Origin: Forficula auricularia
Lineage: Eukaryota; Arthropoda; Insecta; Dermaptera; Forficulidae
Assembly: GCA_024734495.1 (NCBI GenBank)
Contig: JALMQS010000075.1
Location: 4,696,832 to 4,760,831, forward strand
DNA: 64,000 nucleotides
Direction of reading: 5' to 3'
Part shown: piece by piece, positions 44,590 through 55,509 of the stretch
Layout: every line of letters begins with the position of its first letter
Numbering within the stretch: the first letter of the stretch is position 1
Notes under the pieces: model-generated
Told to the model about the DNA's origin: nothing
The model's input: the letters and a program-made list of their open reading frames with translations, nothing else
Database searches by the model: none
Made by a program: the position numbers and the translations under genes

Positions 44590-46720
44590 TGAGGATTGAC
44601 TCTCGTATGCTAAAAGGAAATCGGAAGAAATTTCCTCCAAACATTCTCTTGCTATCTTGGATGCAATTTATAGGCGTGATGTCAGACTGATAGGAGATCC
44701 AACATTTACTGACACTCTCGACTCTAGTCCATCGTAGATCTGTCTCCGCCCTTTAACTTTTTTATAGATATTATCACGGCTTTTGTTTCGAAAAGAAAAA
44801 ATCAATAATCCCTCCAAAAACTTCATTTGCGCGAAAAACACTATTTTCCAAGATTCAACACCCTTACGCGCTTAAATTAGATACTAACAATACAAACGCA
44901 TTGGCTGAGTTATGAATTTTTGAATATTTATATTTATTTATATTTATATTTCACATTTTTGCCATTCCTAAAAACTGGTTGGTGAAGATAATAAGGACCC
45001 TTTTCCCTGACTCCATCACATTATATAATCGAAGTTACAAACACCCAATATTTCCGACTCCGAAAGCCGCCCTCGATGGGCCTCTTGCTAGTCTCCTGGA
45101 CCCAGATATGCTCAAAACTGCTCTTAGTAAGCATTTAGTTCTAAAAGCAATCTCCATATCATATTTTACGTTATTAAGTCCAGTAGTTACGGACAAATCA
45201 TGATGCAATCCTGAAGAAAACGTGATTATGAATTATGAAAATGAAATTCGCGTGAAGTGTTAAAGTCATGCCAGATTTTTATGGCTGCTTTCAAAAGTAA
45301 AACAAGACCCTTTTTGTGTTAGCAAAAGCTAAAAAATACATATATACATTTATATATATGTATATTTACAATCATAAAATATTTTTCATCAAAGTGAACA
45401 AATATAGAATTGAATATGGAAACTTTTAATTTGAATGTTTTCATTTTCATAATCAATTGCTAACAGTTCAATATTGAAAGAATGATATTCATTCATCGAT
45501 ACAAACATTCAAGCCAAGCTGGATTTAAACCAGATATGCCAATTTTTAATAATTTTAATTTTGGTTCATTCATAAATACTAAATAAATATTTCCAATGGC
45601 TCTGTGATTGAATGGATGTAAATATTAGTAGGAGTTTTTGATTTAAATAAATATATAAATAAATAATATGAATAAATATTATGGGGAAAAAATAAATATC
45701 GAAATTAATAAAAGATTGTGCCTGTGTATTTAATTTTAAAGTATAAATTCAAAGCATATAATCGCTTTAAATAAATAGATGGAAATTATTATTGATAAGT
45801 TCAAAGCACAGGGAAATGCAATTTAAAGCCCTATAAAACAAAGTAAAATTTTAACGATCCTCACATTATAATCCAGCAGATTCCCATCTGATTGTAATAA
45901 AAGATTTTCAAGTGAAGGTCAAATATTTTTTCCGAATAAAGATTCCTTAATTAATTAAGTAAATAAATATAAGCGCAATGATTTTACTAGCTCCAGGGTG
46001 CTGAATATGTAGCTACGCCACTGTTTTTAACACTTAGGTAATTTTTTCCTCGTTGTATTGTGACACATCGGCAATGTCTTAATAAAGGTCGGCAATATTA
46101 TTAGTCTACGAACAATCGAAGGAGCTTTATTTTATCGTCTATATAGATAGAAGAAAGTTAAACCATTTCCAAATATTCATTTAAAGCAAAAATTAAATCA
46201 AATCACGATTTTCCTATAAAAATCTGTTAATTTACAATTTCCCTTAAAAAATGAATTTATTAAAAAAAAAATGAATTTATCAATATGTGAACCATGAAAT
46301 TTTTAATTTAAATAAATAAATAAATGAATAAATTATACGAATGAATAATTTGAAAAAGGAAGTTATTGATTTGATAATGAAGTCTGAAGAGGTTAGCATA
46401 TGCAAGTTGATAGAGATCGAGAGTTCAAATGCCAGAATCATACCAGAAAGGTCTCAGTACCTAATGGATACAACCACCAAAATAATGTTATAAGTAACAA
46501 TAGGTTAGACCTTTAGTTAATCAATAGTTTTTTCATGAGTTAGAACGATTCTATACAGCACATTCATAATTAATTAAAATTAACAGGTTCTGATTTTTTT
46601 TTATGTATTTAATTAAATCTCTGTTTAATCTTTTGTTTTAAAATTTTAAAATTCTATTCCAAAATAGATCACTTTTTTATTTTTTAATATTAACTTGTAA
46701 AATCCAATATTAAATCTCAT
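44590..46720. other. No gene seen; AT-rich
   Basis: Nothing recognised as coding. 46380-46450 holds GAGAGTTCAAATGCC, a weak B-box-like word. Confidence 0.35.
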
Positions 46721-46724
46721 TTTT

Positions 46725-46980
46725 GATTTCAGAGAAAATAAATACATCTATTGAAAAATTTGTATTAATTGTTTTCTGTAAATAAATAAATACAAATCTT
46801 TTATAGAAAACAATTTTCCGATTTTTGACCCCATCAAAAATTCAACCCTCTCTAATTATTCGATTAAATTTTAATTTAGTTTTTGATTTCAGAGAAAATA
46901 AATACCTAGTTACAATTATTGGAAAAATTTTATTGATTGTTTTTTGTATATATACAAATTTTTTATAAGAAAACGATCTG
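46725..46980. repeat. Tandem duplication of about 140 bases
   Basis: TTTTTGATTTCAGAGAAAAT followed by AAATACCTA / AAATACATC, an ATTGAAAAATTT block and TACAAATCTTTTATAGAAAAC occur at 46722 and 46878. A third start word is at 48790. Confidence 0.65.
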
Positions 46981-47205
46981 AATAAGTTTATTTGAAATCC
47001 AAACGTTTCGGGAGAAATATTTCCCTTTATCAATGGAAATTTCACAAAATTTGAAATAAATACTTGCTTTAAGAAAAAGAATATAAAGCTATTAGATACT
47101 TTATACCTATTCCTTTCTTAAAGCAATTATTTTTTCAAATTTCTTAAAATTTCCATTGATAAGGGACACATTTATAAAACTTTTATTTCAAGCTATTTTA
47201 TTTAG
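46980..47205. repeat. Foldback with hammerhead-like remnant
   Basis: Left arm 46980-47070 and right arm 47105-47205 mirror each other (CTTTCTTAAAGCAA, CAAATTT.GTGAAATTTCCATTG, AAGTTTATTTGAAATCC types). A decayed motif is present in each arm, better kept on the minus strand. Confidence 0.6.
46999..47036 (-). ncRNA. Hammerhead-like motif, two core changes
   Basis: Minus strand: CCA, UUGAUAA (C3 to U, G8 to A relative to CUGAUGA), extra A, GGGA/UCUCCC stem II, GAAA, CG, UU step, UGG. Stem I CCA/UGG pairs. Transitions of CpG-decay type suggest an old copy. Confidence 0.5.
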
Positions 47206-47209
47206 CTTA

Positions 47210-48160
47210 CAATCTACTGTCCTTACGATCGGACTGTCAATCATTATAGTGACAATAATAGGGTCAATTTTATTTTAAACGGAACTCTGAATAATAACTC
47301 AAATCGTTAATATTCTGGGTTTCTAACCCAGAATTTTTTTTAAAATAATATTTCTTTAAAATTTTCTTTACAATATTATATTTAACAACATTTATGAAGG
47401 AAAAACAATTTCATGATTATAATTGATTGCTTATAATTTAATAATTAATTTACTTTTTCCTTAGAGTGGTCTCATCAAGGGAGTTTAGATTTGAACATTC
47501 AATTTTAATTTCGTTATAAATTCTAGACCCTTGGTCTTAATAATTGATTGCATTGTGGAGTCGCTTTATTCCATTATCATTTTCTAATAATTAAATTTCA
47601 ATGCCCTTTCATTAGTTCATTGATTGAATTACAAATCAGTTTAAATTTTACTTGTACATTAATAATCGGCTAAAAGGTTCATCATTTGTGAAGCAGATTA
47701 TTTTTATAAATGGAAATAGGTAAATACGATCTTTATTATGGCTTTGTTTTTCTAATTAGGAGAAATAATTAAAGAATGCATACAATACATCAACTCTAAT
47801 ATTAATTAAAATCATAAATTACTTGGCATTAAAAAAGTATTAAATATCATATCGGTATATATTATATCTATTATTTTAGGGTTAAAAAGATGAGAAATTT
47901 ATAATTCACTCTCTTGAATCATATAAATAAGTTGACCAAGTTCATCTTCCAAAATACTTGAGATAGCGAATTCGTTTGTTTATCGTTGATAAAGAGATAT
48001 TGAGGATTTTTTTCAAGATTTTGAACGCTGACAAACATAACCTAAAAAATGGCCACTTTGGAGTTCTATCATAGGGTTATTTTAAAATGAATTGTATTTA
48101 AAAATTAGACCAATATTCCTTAGATTTTTAATAGAGATATTTCAGATCCCATAATAAAAA
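47210..48160. other. No gene seen; AT-rich
   Basis: Nothing recognised. Confidence 0.4.
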
Positions 48161-48164
48161 TATA

Positions 48165-48720
48165 CTTTTATTTTATCCAATGCCATGGGTAAAGTATTGT
48201 AATCGGTCTCGTGGCAAGTGCAACTTCAAAGGGTCCTCAGGTAAAGAATACGGAACCCATTATCTCAATTAAAGCCACAAATTGTAGTATTCATTAAGGT
48301 TGGACTTTAGCAAAAATTACATGGGGTTTCGTCCAGAGGCCAAAAAGTGCAATTTTATCAGGAAGTGCGTGCGGATGGATGTATGTTATCGTTTTTTTCG
48401 TCCACGATTTTTTCCACACCGTATAACCGATTGAAATGCAATTGAAAACCTACCATTACTTTAACAAAATAAAGCCCTGATTAGTTTTTGGTAGATGTCG
48501 GCTCACAAACATTAGTACTTTATTTCTGAACTTTTTTAGTTTTTTCTAACTATTTTGAAAATGACTAAACCAATTTTTATGAAATTTAATATTCTAATTA
48601 AGTACCTTAAGGACCACAAAAAAGGTCATATAAAGTTTTTTTTAATTATATTTTAATGTACTTTACCCTAGAATAAGATACATTGGATAAAGTTTAGCAA
48701 CCGATGCAGTTTATTTTATT
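48165..48720 (-). repeat. Family A copy, minus orientation
   Basis: Reverse order of the words listed for 21701-22325 (TTTTATCCAATGCCATGG, TTCAAAGGGTCCTCAGGTAA, CGTCCACGATTTTTTCCACA, GATAAAGTTTAGCAACCG). The copy appears full length. Confidence 0.75.
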
Positions 48721-49149
48721 TTCGAACCAATAAAAAATTGGAGCCTCCTTAAAATAATCATTGGATTAAAATTTCAATACGATTTTCAATTTCGGAGAAA
48801 ATAAATAATACATATAAATTATAAATTTCAAGCTTGTATCATATTTAGTTTACTAGCTACAATAATCTGACAGACGAACAAACTTTGTACCGACACTAAT
48901 ATGGTCCCGATTTACGTTTGAACAAAACCCTAAAAATCCCCATATCTCTAAAATTAGTAGACAACGTTTCACCGAGTCTTGAAAAAATGTACTTTTTCTT
49001 CTACTTAATATTTAATAGTTTTTTTTTATTATTTATTTATTTTTTATTCCTCAGTGATTTACCTTGGCATGATAAGCGTGAAATATTGAATAGAAAGGGA
49101 TAAAAAAAAGAGAAGAAGAAAGGGAATGGTGCAGAAAGAAACGAATTTT

Positions 49150-49420
49150 GGTTAATGGTGAAAAAAATTCTATTGATCGGATTTGTAGAAGCAATTGGGG
49201 CCACATGTGTCGAGTGGAGTGTCAGGGGCGGGCAGCTCGGGCTGCTCTTGATGCCTGCCTTCTTATCGGGGCAGCCGCTTGCCCTGGATCAAATGACCAT
49301 CAGCCAATGCAATTATCTCTCGAGAAGAAACGTTTCTATTGCTCGACAACTCCCATGCAAATTAGAGACACCAATTCTCATCCTCCCAATTTGAATATAT
49401 CGTATTGGCGAAAATCACGA
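49150..49420 (+). other. GC-rich island with two overlapping open frames
   Basis: Bases 49190-49335 are distinctly GC-richer than the flanks and are open in two frames (91 and 79 codons); neither shows a domain I recognise. ATCAGCCAATGCAATTATCT at 49300 contains CCAAT and TAAT words. It may be a conserved regulatory element or an unrecognised exon of the gene that spans this intron. Confidence 0.3.
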
Positions 49421-49520
49421 TAAGGGCGACATCTTTCAACCATTATAGAATTTAATTTCCTGAAAACGGCTCTTTTGCATAATTATTTTTTTTCGAGTCT
49501 CCAGTAAAATAATTTTTTTT

Positions 49521-49575
49521 TAAATAAACTTCAACGGATCGTTGCTAGAGTTTAGTCATTTGAAGTATTAATATA
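49521..49575 (+). repeat. Family A start fragment
   Basis: AAATAAACTTCAACGGATCG then AGTTTAGTCATTTGAAG matches the left end of family A, cut off by the foldback that follows. The rest of the family A copy resumes near 50095 (AAGTATTAATATG...), so the foldback is inserted in it. Confidence 0.6.
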
Positions 49576-49680
49576 CACAAAGAGAAACAAAGAGGTTGTC
49601 CTCTGCTTGATGCAAATAAACATACACACATATATATCGAGATGATATATCTGTATATATATATATATTATTTATTTGTT

Positions 49681-49721
49681 TGAGACTATAGTTTCGAAGA
49701 CTTGGTCTCCATCATCAGTCT
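49681..49721 (-). ncRNA. Hammerhead-like ribozyme candidate, intact core
   Basis: Minus strand: AGA, CUGAUGA, extra U, stem II GGAGAC/GUCUUC (six pairs, one G-U) with a CAA loop, GAAA, CUAUAG, UC step, UCA. Stem III would be ACUAUAGU, fully self-complementary, able to pair between the two arms or two molecules. Stem I keeps two of three pairs. Confidence 0.7.
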
Positions 49722-49890
49722 TTTTTAATTATAAATGTTTTTCATGGAGTCAATATCGTATGGATATTGAAATTTGGTGTTGTTCGTCACTGGTGGTCAG
49801 CTTGAACCAATGACCACCAGTGACGAAGCAACACCAAATTTTCAATATCCATACGATATTGACTCCATGAAAAACATTTATAATTAAAAA

Positions 49891-49931
49891 AGACTGATGA
49901 TGAAGACCAAGTCTTTGAAACTATAGTCTCC
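49891..49931 (+). ncRNA. Hammerhead-like ribozyme candidate, intact core
   Basis: AGA, CUGAUGA, extra U, stem II GAAGAC/GUCUUU (six pairs, one G-U) with a CAA loop, GAAA, CUAUAG, UC step at 49927-49928, UCC. It is the mirror partner of 49681-49721. The two stem II helices differ by two changes that both keep pairing (GGAGAC/GUCUUC against GAAGAC/GUCUUU). Confidence 0.7.
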
Positions 49932-50094
49932 AACAAATAAATTATATATATATATATATACAGATATATCATCTCGATATATATGTGTGTATGTTTATTT
50001 GCATCAAGCAGAGGACAACCTCTTTGTTTCTCTTTGTGAATCAACAACTCTGTTACTCTCGGCAAAACAAAAACTTTTCAATTAATTTTCAATT

Positions 50095-50690
50095 AAGTAT
50101 TAATATGTCTATTCCTTTATCATTAATCAGATAAAACGTTATAAATAAATAAATAATTTTAAAAAATGTACTATCTTACTGTAGAGTAAAGTGCTTTAAA
50201 ATGTAATTTTACTAAAAACTTTATATTACCTTTTTTAGGGTACTCGTGGTACTTAAATAGAATATTAAATATGATCACAATTGGTTAAGCCATATTTTCA
50301 AAATATTTAGAAAAAACTAAAAAGTACTAGTATAAGCAACTAATATTTGTGGGCCTATATGTATCAAAAACTAATCACTACTTCATTTTCTTAAATTGTT
50401 AGTATGTTTTCAATTTCATTTCAATCGATTGAACGGTGGGAAAAAAATCATCGACGATAAAAAAGAATGTATACATACTCCGACTATCCCCACGGACTAA
50501 ATGAAAAAATTACACTTTTGGACTCTGGACGAGAATCTATGCAATTTTTGGCACTACTGTCAGGTATTAAAATTCAACCTTAATGAATACTATCATCTGT
50601 GACTTTGGTTGAGACCATCGGTTCCGTAGTCTATACCTGAGGACCCTTTGAAGTCGCGCTTGACGACATCGAAACTCCTTGCACTTCTTT
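50095..50690 (+). repeat. Family A copy, plus orientation
   Basis: GTAGAGTAAAGTGCTTTAAA, TTTTAGGGTACTCGTGGTAC, AAAAATCATCGACGATAAAA, ACTTTTGGACTCTGGACGAG and GGACCCTTTGAAGTCGCGCT follow the family A order. The last GGATAAAGT word is missing. Confidence 0.7.
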
Positions 50691-50839
50691 GTTACTTACC
50701 ACTTGCTTTAAGATAAAAACATATAATCGAAAAGTTTTTATTTCTCCGAGATATATATATAGATATGTATGCTTATTTTCATCAAGCAGAGGACAACCTC
50801 TTTATTTCTCTTTATGAGAAAAACATATATTGAAAATTC

Positions 50840-51560
50840 CATGAGCGTACCGAATACTTTTTCAACACTATATTGCTTTCAAAAAGCGTTCCCGGATTAA
50901 ACTATTCACTTAAATAACTTTCAATACTGTTTATATATATATATAAAATAGAAAGTTTCAAATAAATCTTTTGATAAAATTTACCTTGGATTGAACCTAA
51001 CCTTGGTTATGGATTTAGAAGAAGAATCCGGTTCATTCAATTAGGGCGTTAGTCAGGATGATGTTGTGTCTCATTAATTAATCCAATACAAAATAATCGG
51101 ATATTGCTAAAGGCGAGGTTGATTCAGGATTATGTCATGGAATATTTCGTTCTCTATTGGACTTGACTATGGGAGTCAACTAAAAGAATAAATTGTTTCT
51201 TTTCGAACATTTTTATATAGAAATAATGTTAACATAAAAATAGATCGAAATATCGTAAATTAAAATACTTTTTGTAAAAAAGCGTGATTAAGAAAGGAGA
51301 TTTTTACTAATTTTCCTTGATACGATCCTAATGAAAGAATCACTCATCCGCACATTTATTAAATAATTAAAAAAAGCTAAAATTTATTTACCCTAGCCTA
51401 TTATAGACAGGGCACTGGACTTTATTATTTTTCCAGACTATGACTGTATGTTTTTTTTCCAGTGAATTTTTATTCTAATATAAAGGGACAATATTTGTAT
51501 AATGAACAAATAATAAATCCACAAAATTGGGAAGCGTTGCGGGGTCGTGCAGTATTGTAG
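50840..51560. other. No gene seen; AT-rich
   Basis: Nothing recognised. Confidence 0.4.
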
Positions 51561-51669
51561 TTCCGCCACTAGTTCGACTGTATGTATCATTTATTTATGT
51601 ATTCAAATTTAAATTGGGGGAAAAGTGAAACTTTTTCAAAATTCGGTGCGCTGTTTGCAGTTTCGTTGA

Positions 51670-52470
51670 ATGAATAATTTGATGATCTTCTTCTTCTTCT
51701 GATTGTTAGGCTAAAAGCCTGTTTACTCCAGAGCGTCTTTCCGTCGTTTTCTTGGACGCCGTCGTCTTCTTTTCCCGGTAGGGTTGTTGTCATGTACCTT
51801 CCTCACCAGCCGGTCTTCGTTCATTCGCAATATATGTGCACTCCATTATGAACTTCTCCTTTGGACCCATACGCTGACTTTTTGTATATTGCACTTTTCC
51901 ATAATATCTTCATTTTTTTTACCCTGTCCATCCTTGTTTTACCCGCAATTCTGCGTAGCAATTTCATCTCACAATTTCTCTTGTTTTTGCGGTGTCTGTT
52001 CTTGTTTCGGCCGCATATGTCAAAATTGGTCGCACAACGGTCTTATAGATGAGTATTTTTGCTTCGGTTCACAGAAACTTGTTTGACCAAACCGTATCAT
52101 TCAGGCATCCTGATATTTTGGACGCCTTAATAGATTGGAGTCTGACTTCCTCGCTAACGCTTTTGGAGCTGGTTATCTGAACGCCGAGATAGTTGAAGGA
52201 TGGCACTTGTTCCACTATGGTGTTTTAAAGTTATAGCTTACAGCGTACTGGTTCACTAGCTATTGTGAGAGTTTGCGTCTTTTTCGAAGATATCTTAAGT
52301 TGGAATTTTTTACAGGAAAGTACAAATTTATGTAAGAGTCGTTGGAGGTCGTTTTCGCTTTCCGCAACAAGAGCTGCGTCGTCTGCGTAGCACACAATAT
52401 TGACATTCTCATCTCCCATTGAGTAGCCTTGGACATTTTTTAGGTCTTTTATTAATTCATTCATTCATTC
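51670..52470 (-). pseudogene. Non-LTR reverse transcriptase, C-terminal half, frameshifted
   Basis: The minus-strand frame 52231-52464 holds the RT catalytic box CYADDAALVAES followed by ENDLQRLLHKF and KKFQLKISSKKTQ, i.e. palm motif and thumb entry. Further downstream (about 52040-51700) other frames read TVVRPILTYAAETR, KLLRRIAGKTRMDR and the basic tail KRRRRRPRKRRKD, the usual end of such proteins. It lacks the endonuclease and N-terminal RT motifs and has several frameshifts. The 3' end is an AGAAGAAGA-type tail near 51680. It is a different element from the one at 9601. Full proteins of this kind copy their own RNA into nicked chromosomal DNA. Confidence 0.85.
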
Positions 52471-52486
52471 ATCACAAGGTTGAATA

Positions 52487-53835
52487 AAAATGTTTCTTCA
52501 TTAGAGTTTTTGAATATGTAGAATATCTAAGCCTCTAGAGCAGGATTTATCTAACTTTCCACATAAATTTCACCATCCCTGTCTAACCCTTTGAGTCACA
52601 CAAATTTATATAATGATGTTTATTAAACAAGATTTCATTTCCAACCAAAAAGTTCATATAAGTAAAATGTCTAAGATCGATAGTTTGCGCATTAAAAAAT
52701 ATTCCAATATTGTAGAGTGAATGGACTTGAATTAATGACAAATAAGGTGTCTGATGATGAGACATCCTCTGGATATAACAGAGCAAATTAATTATAATTG
52801 AGAAAGAAATCGATCTTATTTTATCTATGTCATCTATCTGAAGGTTCACAGTATGTCTTTTATATAAGAAAATGGCACTTTGATTAAGAATTTTGTATTT
52901 TAAAAGAAATTGTATGAAACGATTCAATTTCTTCTTTCAGAAAGCGAATCAACTAGAAATGGCCAAGAGTTTTATTTTTTTTCTCATTAGATATTTGTTC
53001 AAGTCTATTAAAATTATATATCTGTGTGTTATTTTCATTTATTTTTTATATCAAATAATTAATAGTAGGAAATTTGCATTTTAAAGACTAGTTTATTTGA
53101 AGTCCAATTTGAAAAAACGCTAATAACTCCGTTGAAAACTTTTTTAAAAATATGAAATTAATATATATTATAAAACAATCAATTATCAATCATTTCATAC
53201 TATTTTGAATGAAATTGATTGGGTACTTTTTGAGAAAATCGTCAAAAACCCCGAAAACCCTCTCTGAAAGGCCGTTTTAAAAACATTTTAAAATCCACCT
53301 CCATGTCACAAGTCAATGTTTCGTTTCATATGACTTTTTAACTTTTCTTAAACCCATCTCGTGCTTTCAAAAAACATCGTTTTTTGACGGTTCGGATGGT
53401 TTTTGACAATTTTCTCAAAAACTACCAAGTCGATTTCGTTCAAAATGATATTAAATTATTCATAATTGATTGTTTTATTATATCTATTAATTTCATATTT
53501 TCTATAAAATTTCCAACGGAGTTATTAGCATTTTTTCAAATTGGACTTCAAATAAACTACCCTTTAAAATGCAAATTTCCTAATAATAATTATTTGATAT
53601 AAAAAATAAATGAAAATAACACACAGATATGAAATTTAAATAGATTTGAACAAATATCTAATGAGAAAAATAATAATACTTTTGGCCATTTCTAGTTGAT
53701 TCGCTCCCGGGGAGAAGAAATTGAATCTTTTCATACAATTTCTATTAAACTAAAAAATTCTTAATCAAAATGCTATATGATATCTTATATAATAGACATA
53801 GTGTGAACCTTCAGATAGAGGAAAAAAATTTTGTT
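52487..53835. mobile_element. Large foldback element, copy 1
   Basis: Arms of roughly 430-500 bases face each other around 53310 (CATGTCACAAGTCAATG). Left: TTTGAAGTCCAATTTGAAAA, GCTAATAACTCCGTTG, TTTTTGAGAAAATCGTCAAA, CGAAAACCCTCTCTG; right: the mirror, ending CTAGTTGATTCGCTCCCGGG and GAACCTTCAGATAGA. The left side extends to 52487 with TGTCTAACCCTTTGAG. The 114-codon minus frame at 52583-52927 lies inside and is not conserved in copy 2, so it is not a gene. A second copy is at 55510-56720. Confidence 0.85.
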
Positions 53836-54069
53836 AACCCAGATTATATGTATAGTTATTTAGAATAAACTAACATTATTATTTTTAAATAAATCATAAA
53901 TAAATTTATTATATTTTAAAGCAAATCTTTTTTATATTTATTATACATGGAAGCACACTAACCCCTAGCTTCATTACAACCCCCACCCCAGTTTCATGAA
54001 AAGCAACCCCCCAATTTTAATACAATTACCCCATCCTTCCATTTTATTCAGTTCTAAAGAATTATAAGT

Positions 54070-54385
54070 TTTTTATTAAAGAAGTATTTTTACTTCGTTT
54101 TTTCTAAATATCTCAAAAACTGCCTAAACTGTTTTGATAAAATAAATTGAGCGAAACCATGGGATTTTTATCTACAACAAAGCTTTAATGAGTGAAAGTC
54201 AAAAAATTAAATTTTTCGAGATATTAATTGTATTGTCTGTTAGTAAGTACGTATGTTACCAAATTTTATGTACCTTACCTCTAGCTCAAAAACTAGTGTG
54301 AATATCAAAACGAAAATTTACATGTAGTTTTTTTACATTGAGATTAAGAAGTGATTAGATTTTAGTTGAAATCGATCCAATAATT
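54070..54385 (+). repeat. Family R copy, plus orientation
   Basis: AAATATCTCAAAAACTGCCT, GCGAAACCATGGGATTTTTA, TTTTTCGAGATATTAATTG and CTAGCTCAAAAACTAGTGTG follow the order seen at 2636. A run of about 15 G lies at 54396-54410. Confidence 0.7.
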
Positions 54386-54419
54386 ATGGGTAGGGGAGGG
54401 GGGGGGGGGGGTTAAAAAA

Positions 54420-55070
54420 TTTAAATTATATTATTTTTAAAATAAAAAAAAGACAATTAGAAATTACTATAAAACGGTCCTAAAATAAAAAAAAGATAGT
54501 AATTATTTGTTCAGTGAATAAAATTGTGGGAGGGGGGCTCAAAAAGTACAACTATCAACATAAGTCATCAATAGATCTTTGATTGATTTGTACGAAATTT
54601 CGCCTATGCACCCTATATGACCTTATGAAAATGTCTCATTATATGAAATTGATAGTGGCTCAGAAGAGGAGGGGTTCAAAAATAGAAGAGATGGGCCAGG
54701 TGTATGGTAAAGTCATGTGGGTGGGCACATCATCTTATTTTGAATTTATTTTTGATCGCTGCCCAAGATAATTTTTTCATTGTTATAATCATTTTATTTT
54801 TTTCAACCCCAAAATTTAGTTACCTGACTCAAAATGGGGTGGTCGCGACCATTGGCATAGTTCGGGAGTTTTCCTAGGGGTGGTAGCCGGCCAGCCGATT
54901 ATCACCACAAGGTTTCAATTTCGGTAATCCTATTAGAGATCAACTAACTTTTTAGTAGAATTGACAAATTTTGTAAGTAACGAAATAATTTAATGAGAAA
55001 TACATAAGTGATGCCTCGTATAATGGAGTTTCGATTTTTCTAAGGGGAACAATGAGTTTTGTAGGAAGTA
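54420..55070. other. No gene seen
   Basis: AT-rich; 54790-54930 is a GC-richer stretch (GGTGGTCGCGACCATTGG) without a supported frame. Confidence 0.35.
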
Positions 55071-55074
55071 TTTA

Positions 55075-55215
55075 TTTATTTCCACTTAAATTTTACCATT
55101 ACTGCCTAACACTTTGAGGTAAACAAATTCATATAAGGACTTTTATTAAAGTTTAAATTTAATTTGAATCAGAAAAGTTAATATGAGAGAAATGTCTAAA
55201 ATCAATAGCTTACGA
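55075..55215 (+). repeat. Partial copy of the large foldback flank
   Basis: TAACACTTTGAGGTAAACAA and AATGTCTAAAATCAATAG match 52575-52690 and 55600-55650. Confidence 0.55.
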
Positions 55216-55509
55216 CGCACTTAAATGAAAACATTTTTTAATATAAAAATTAATGCCCAATGATTCGGCCAGGAAATTTTTTGATTCATAAAATTTTGAA
55301 TTTGATTGATGATTCGGATTTCAATAAAAATTTTCACTTTAATAGGTACTAGGGGGCCACCCTTTATCTGAAACCGCTTTTATTTTTGTAAAATAATGTT
55401 TACTTTTCTCAGAAGAAATTATTAATTTTTGAAATTTTAATCATCTCTATCTACTTAAATAGTCAGTCTCTTAATTATAGATTATGAACTTTCTTTTAGT
55501 AAATTAAAA

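Larger units (their letters stand above)
49573..50045. mobile_element. Near-perfect foldback with mirrored hammerhead-like ribozymes
   Basis: Arms of about 230 bases mirror each other with few changes, from CACAAAGAGAAACAAAGAGG at the left through ATGCAAATAAACATACACAC, TATATCGAGATGATATATCT, the ribozyme motif and ATGGAGTCAATATCGTATGG to TGGTGGTCA. The spacer is only about ten bases. It lies between a family A start (49521) and the family A remainder (from about 50095), so it is probably a later insertion. Fragments of the same family: 50760-50830 and 40426-40500. Confidence 0.88.

Noticed and set aside
52583..52927. A 114-codon minus-strand open frame
   Set aside because: It lies in a foldback family flank, is interrupted in the second copy at 55600-55900, and shows no domain; chance open frame.
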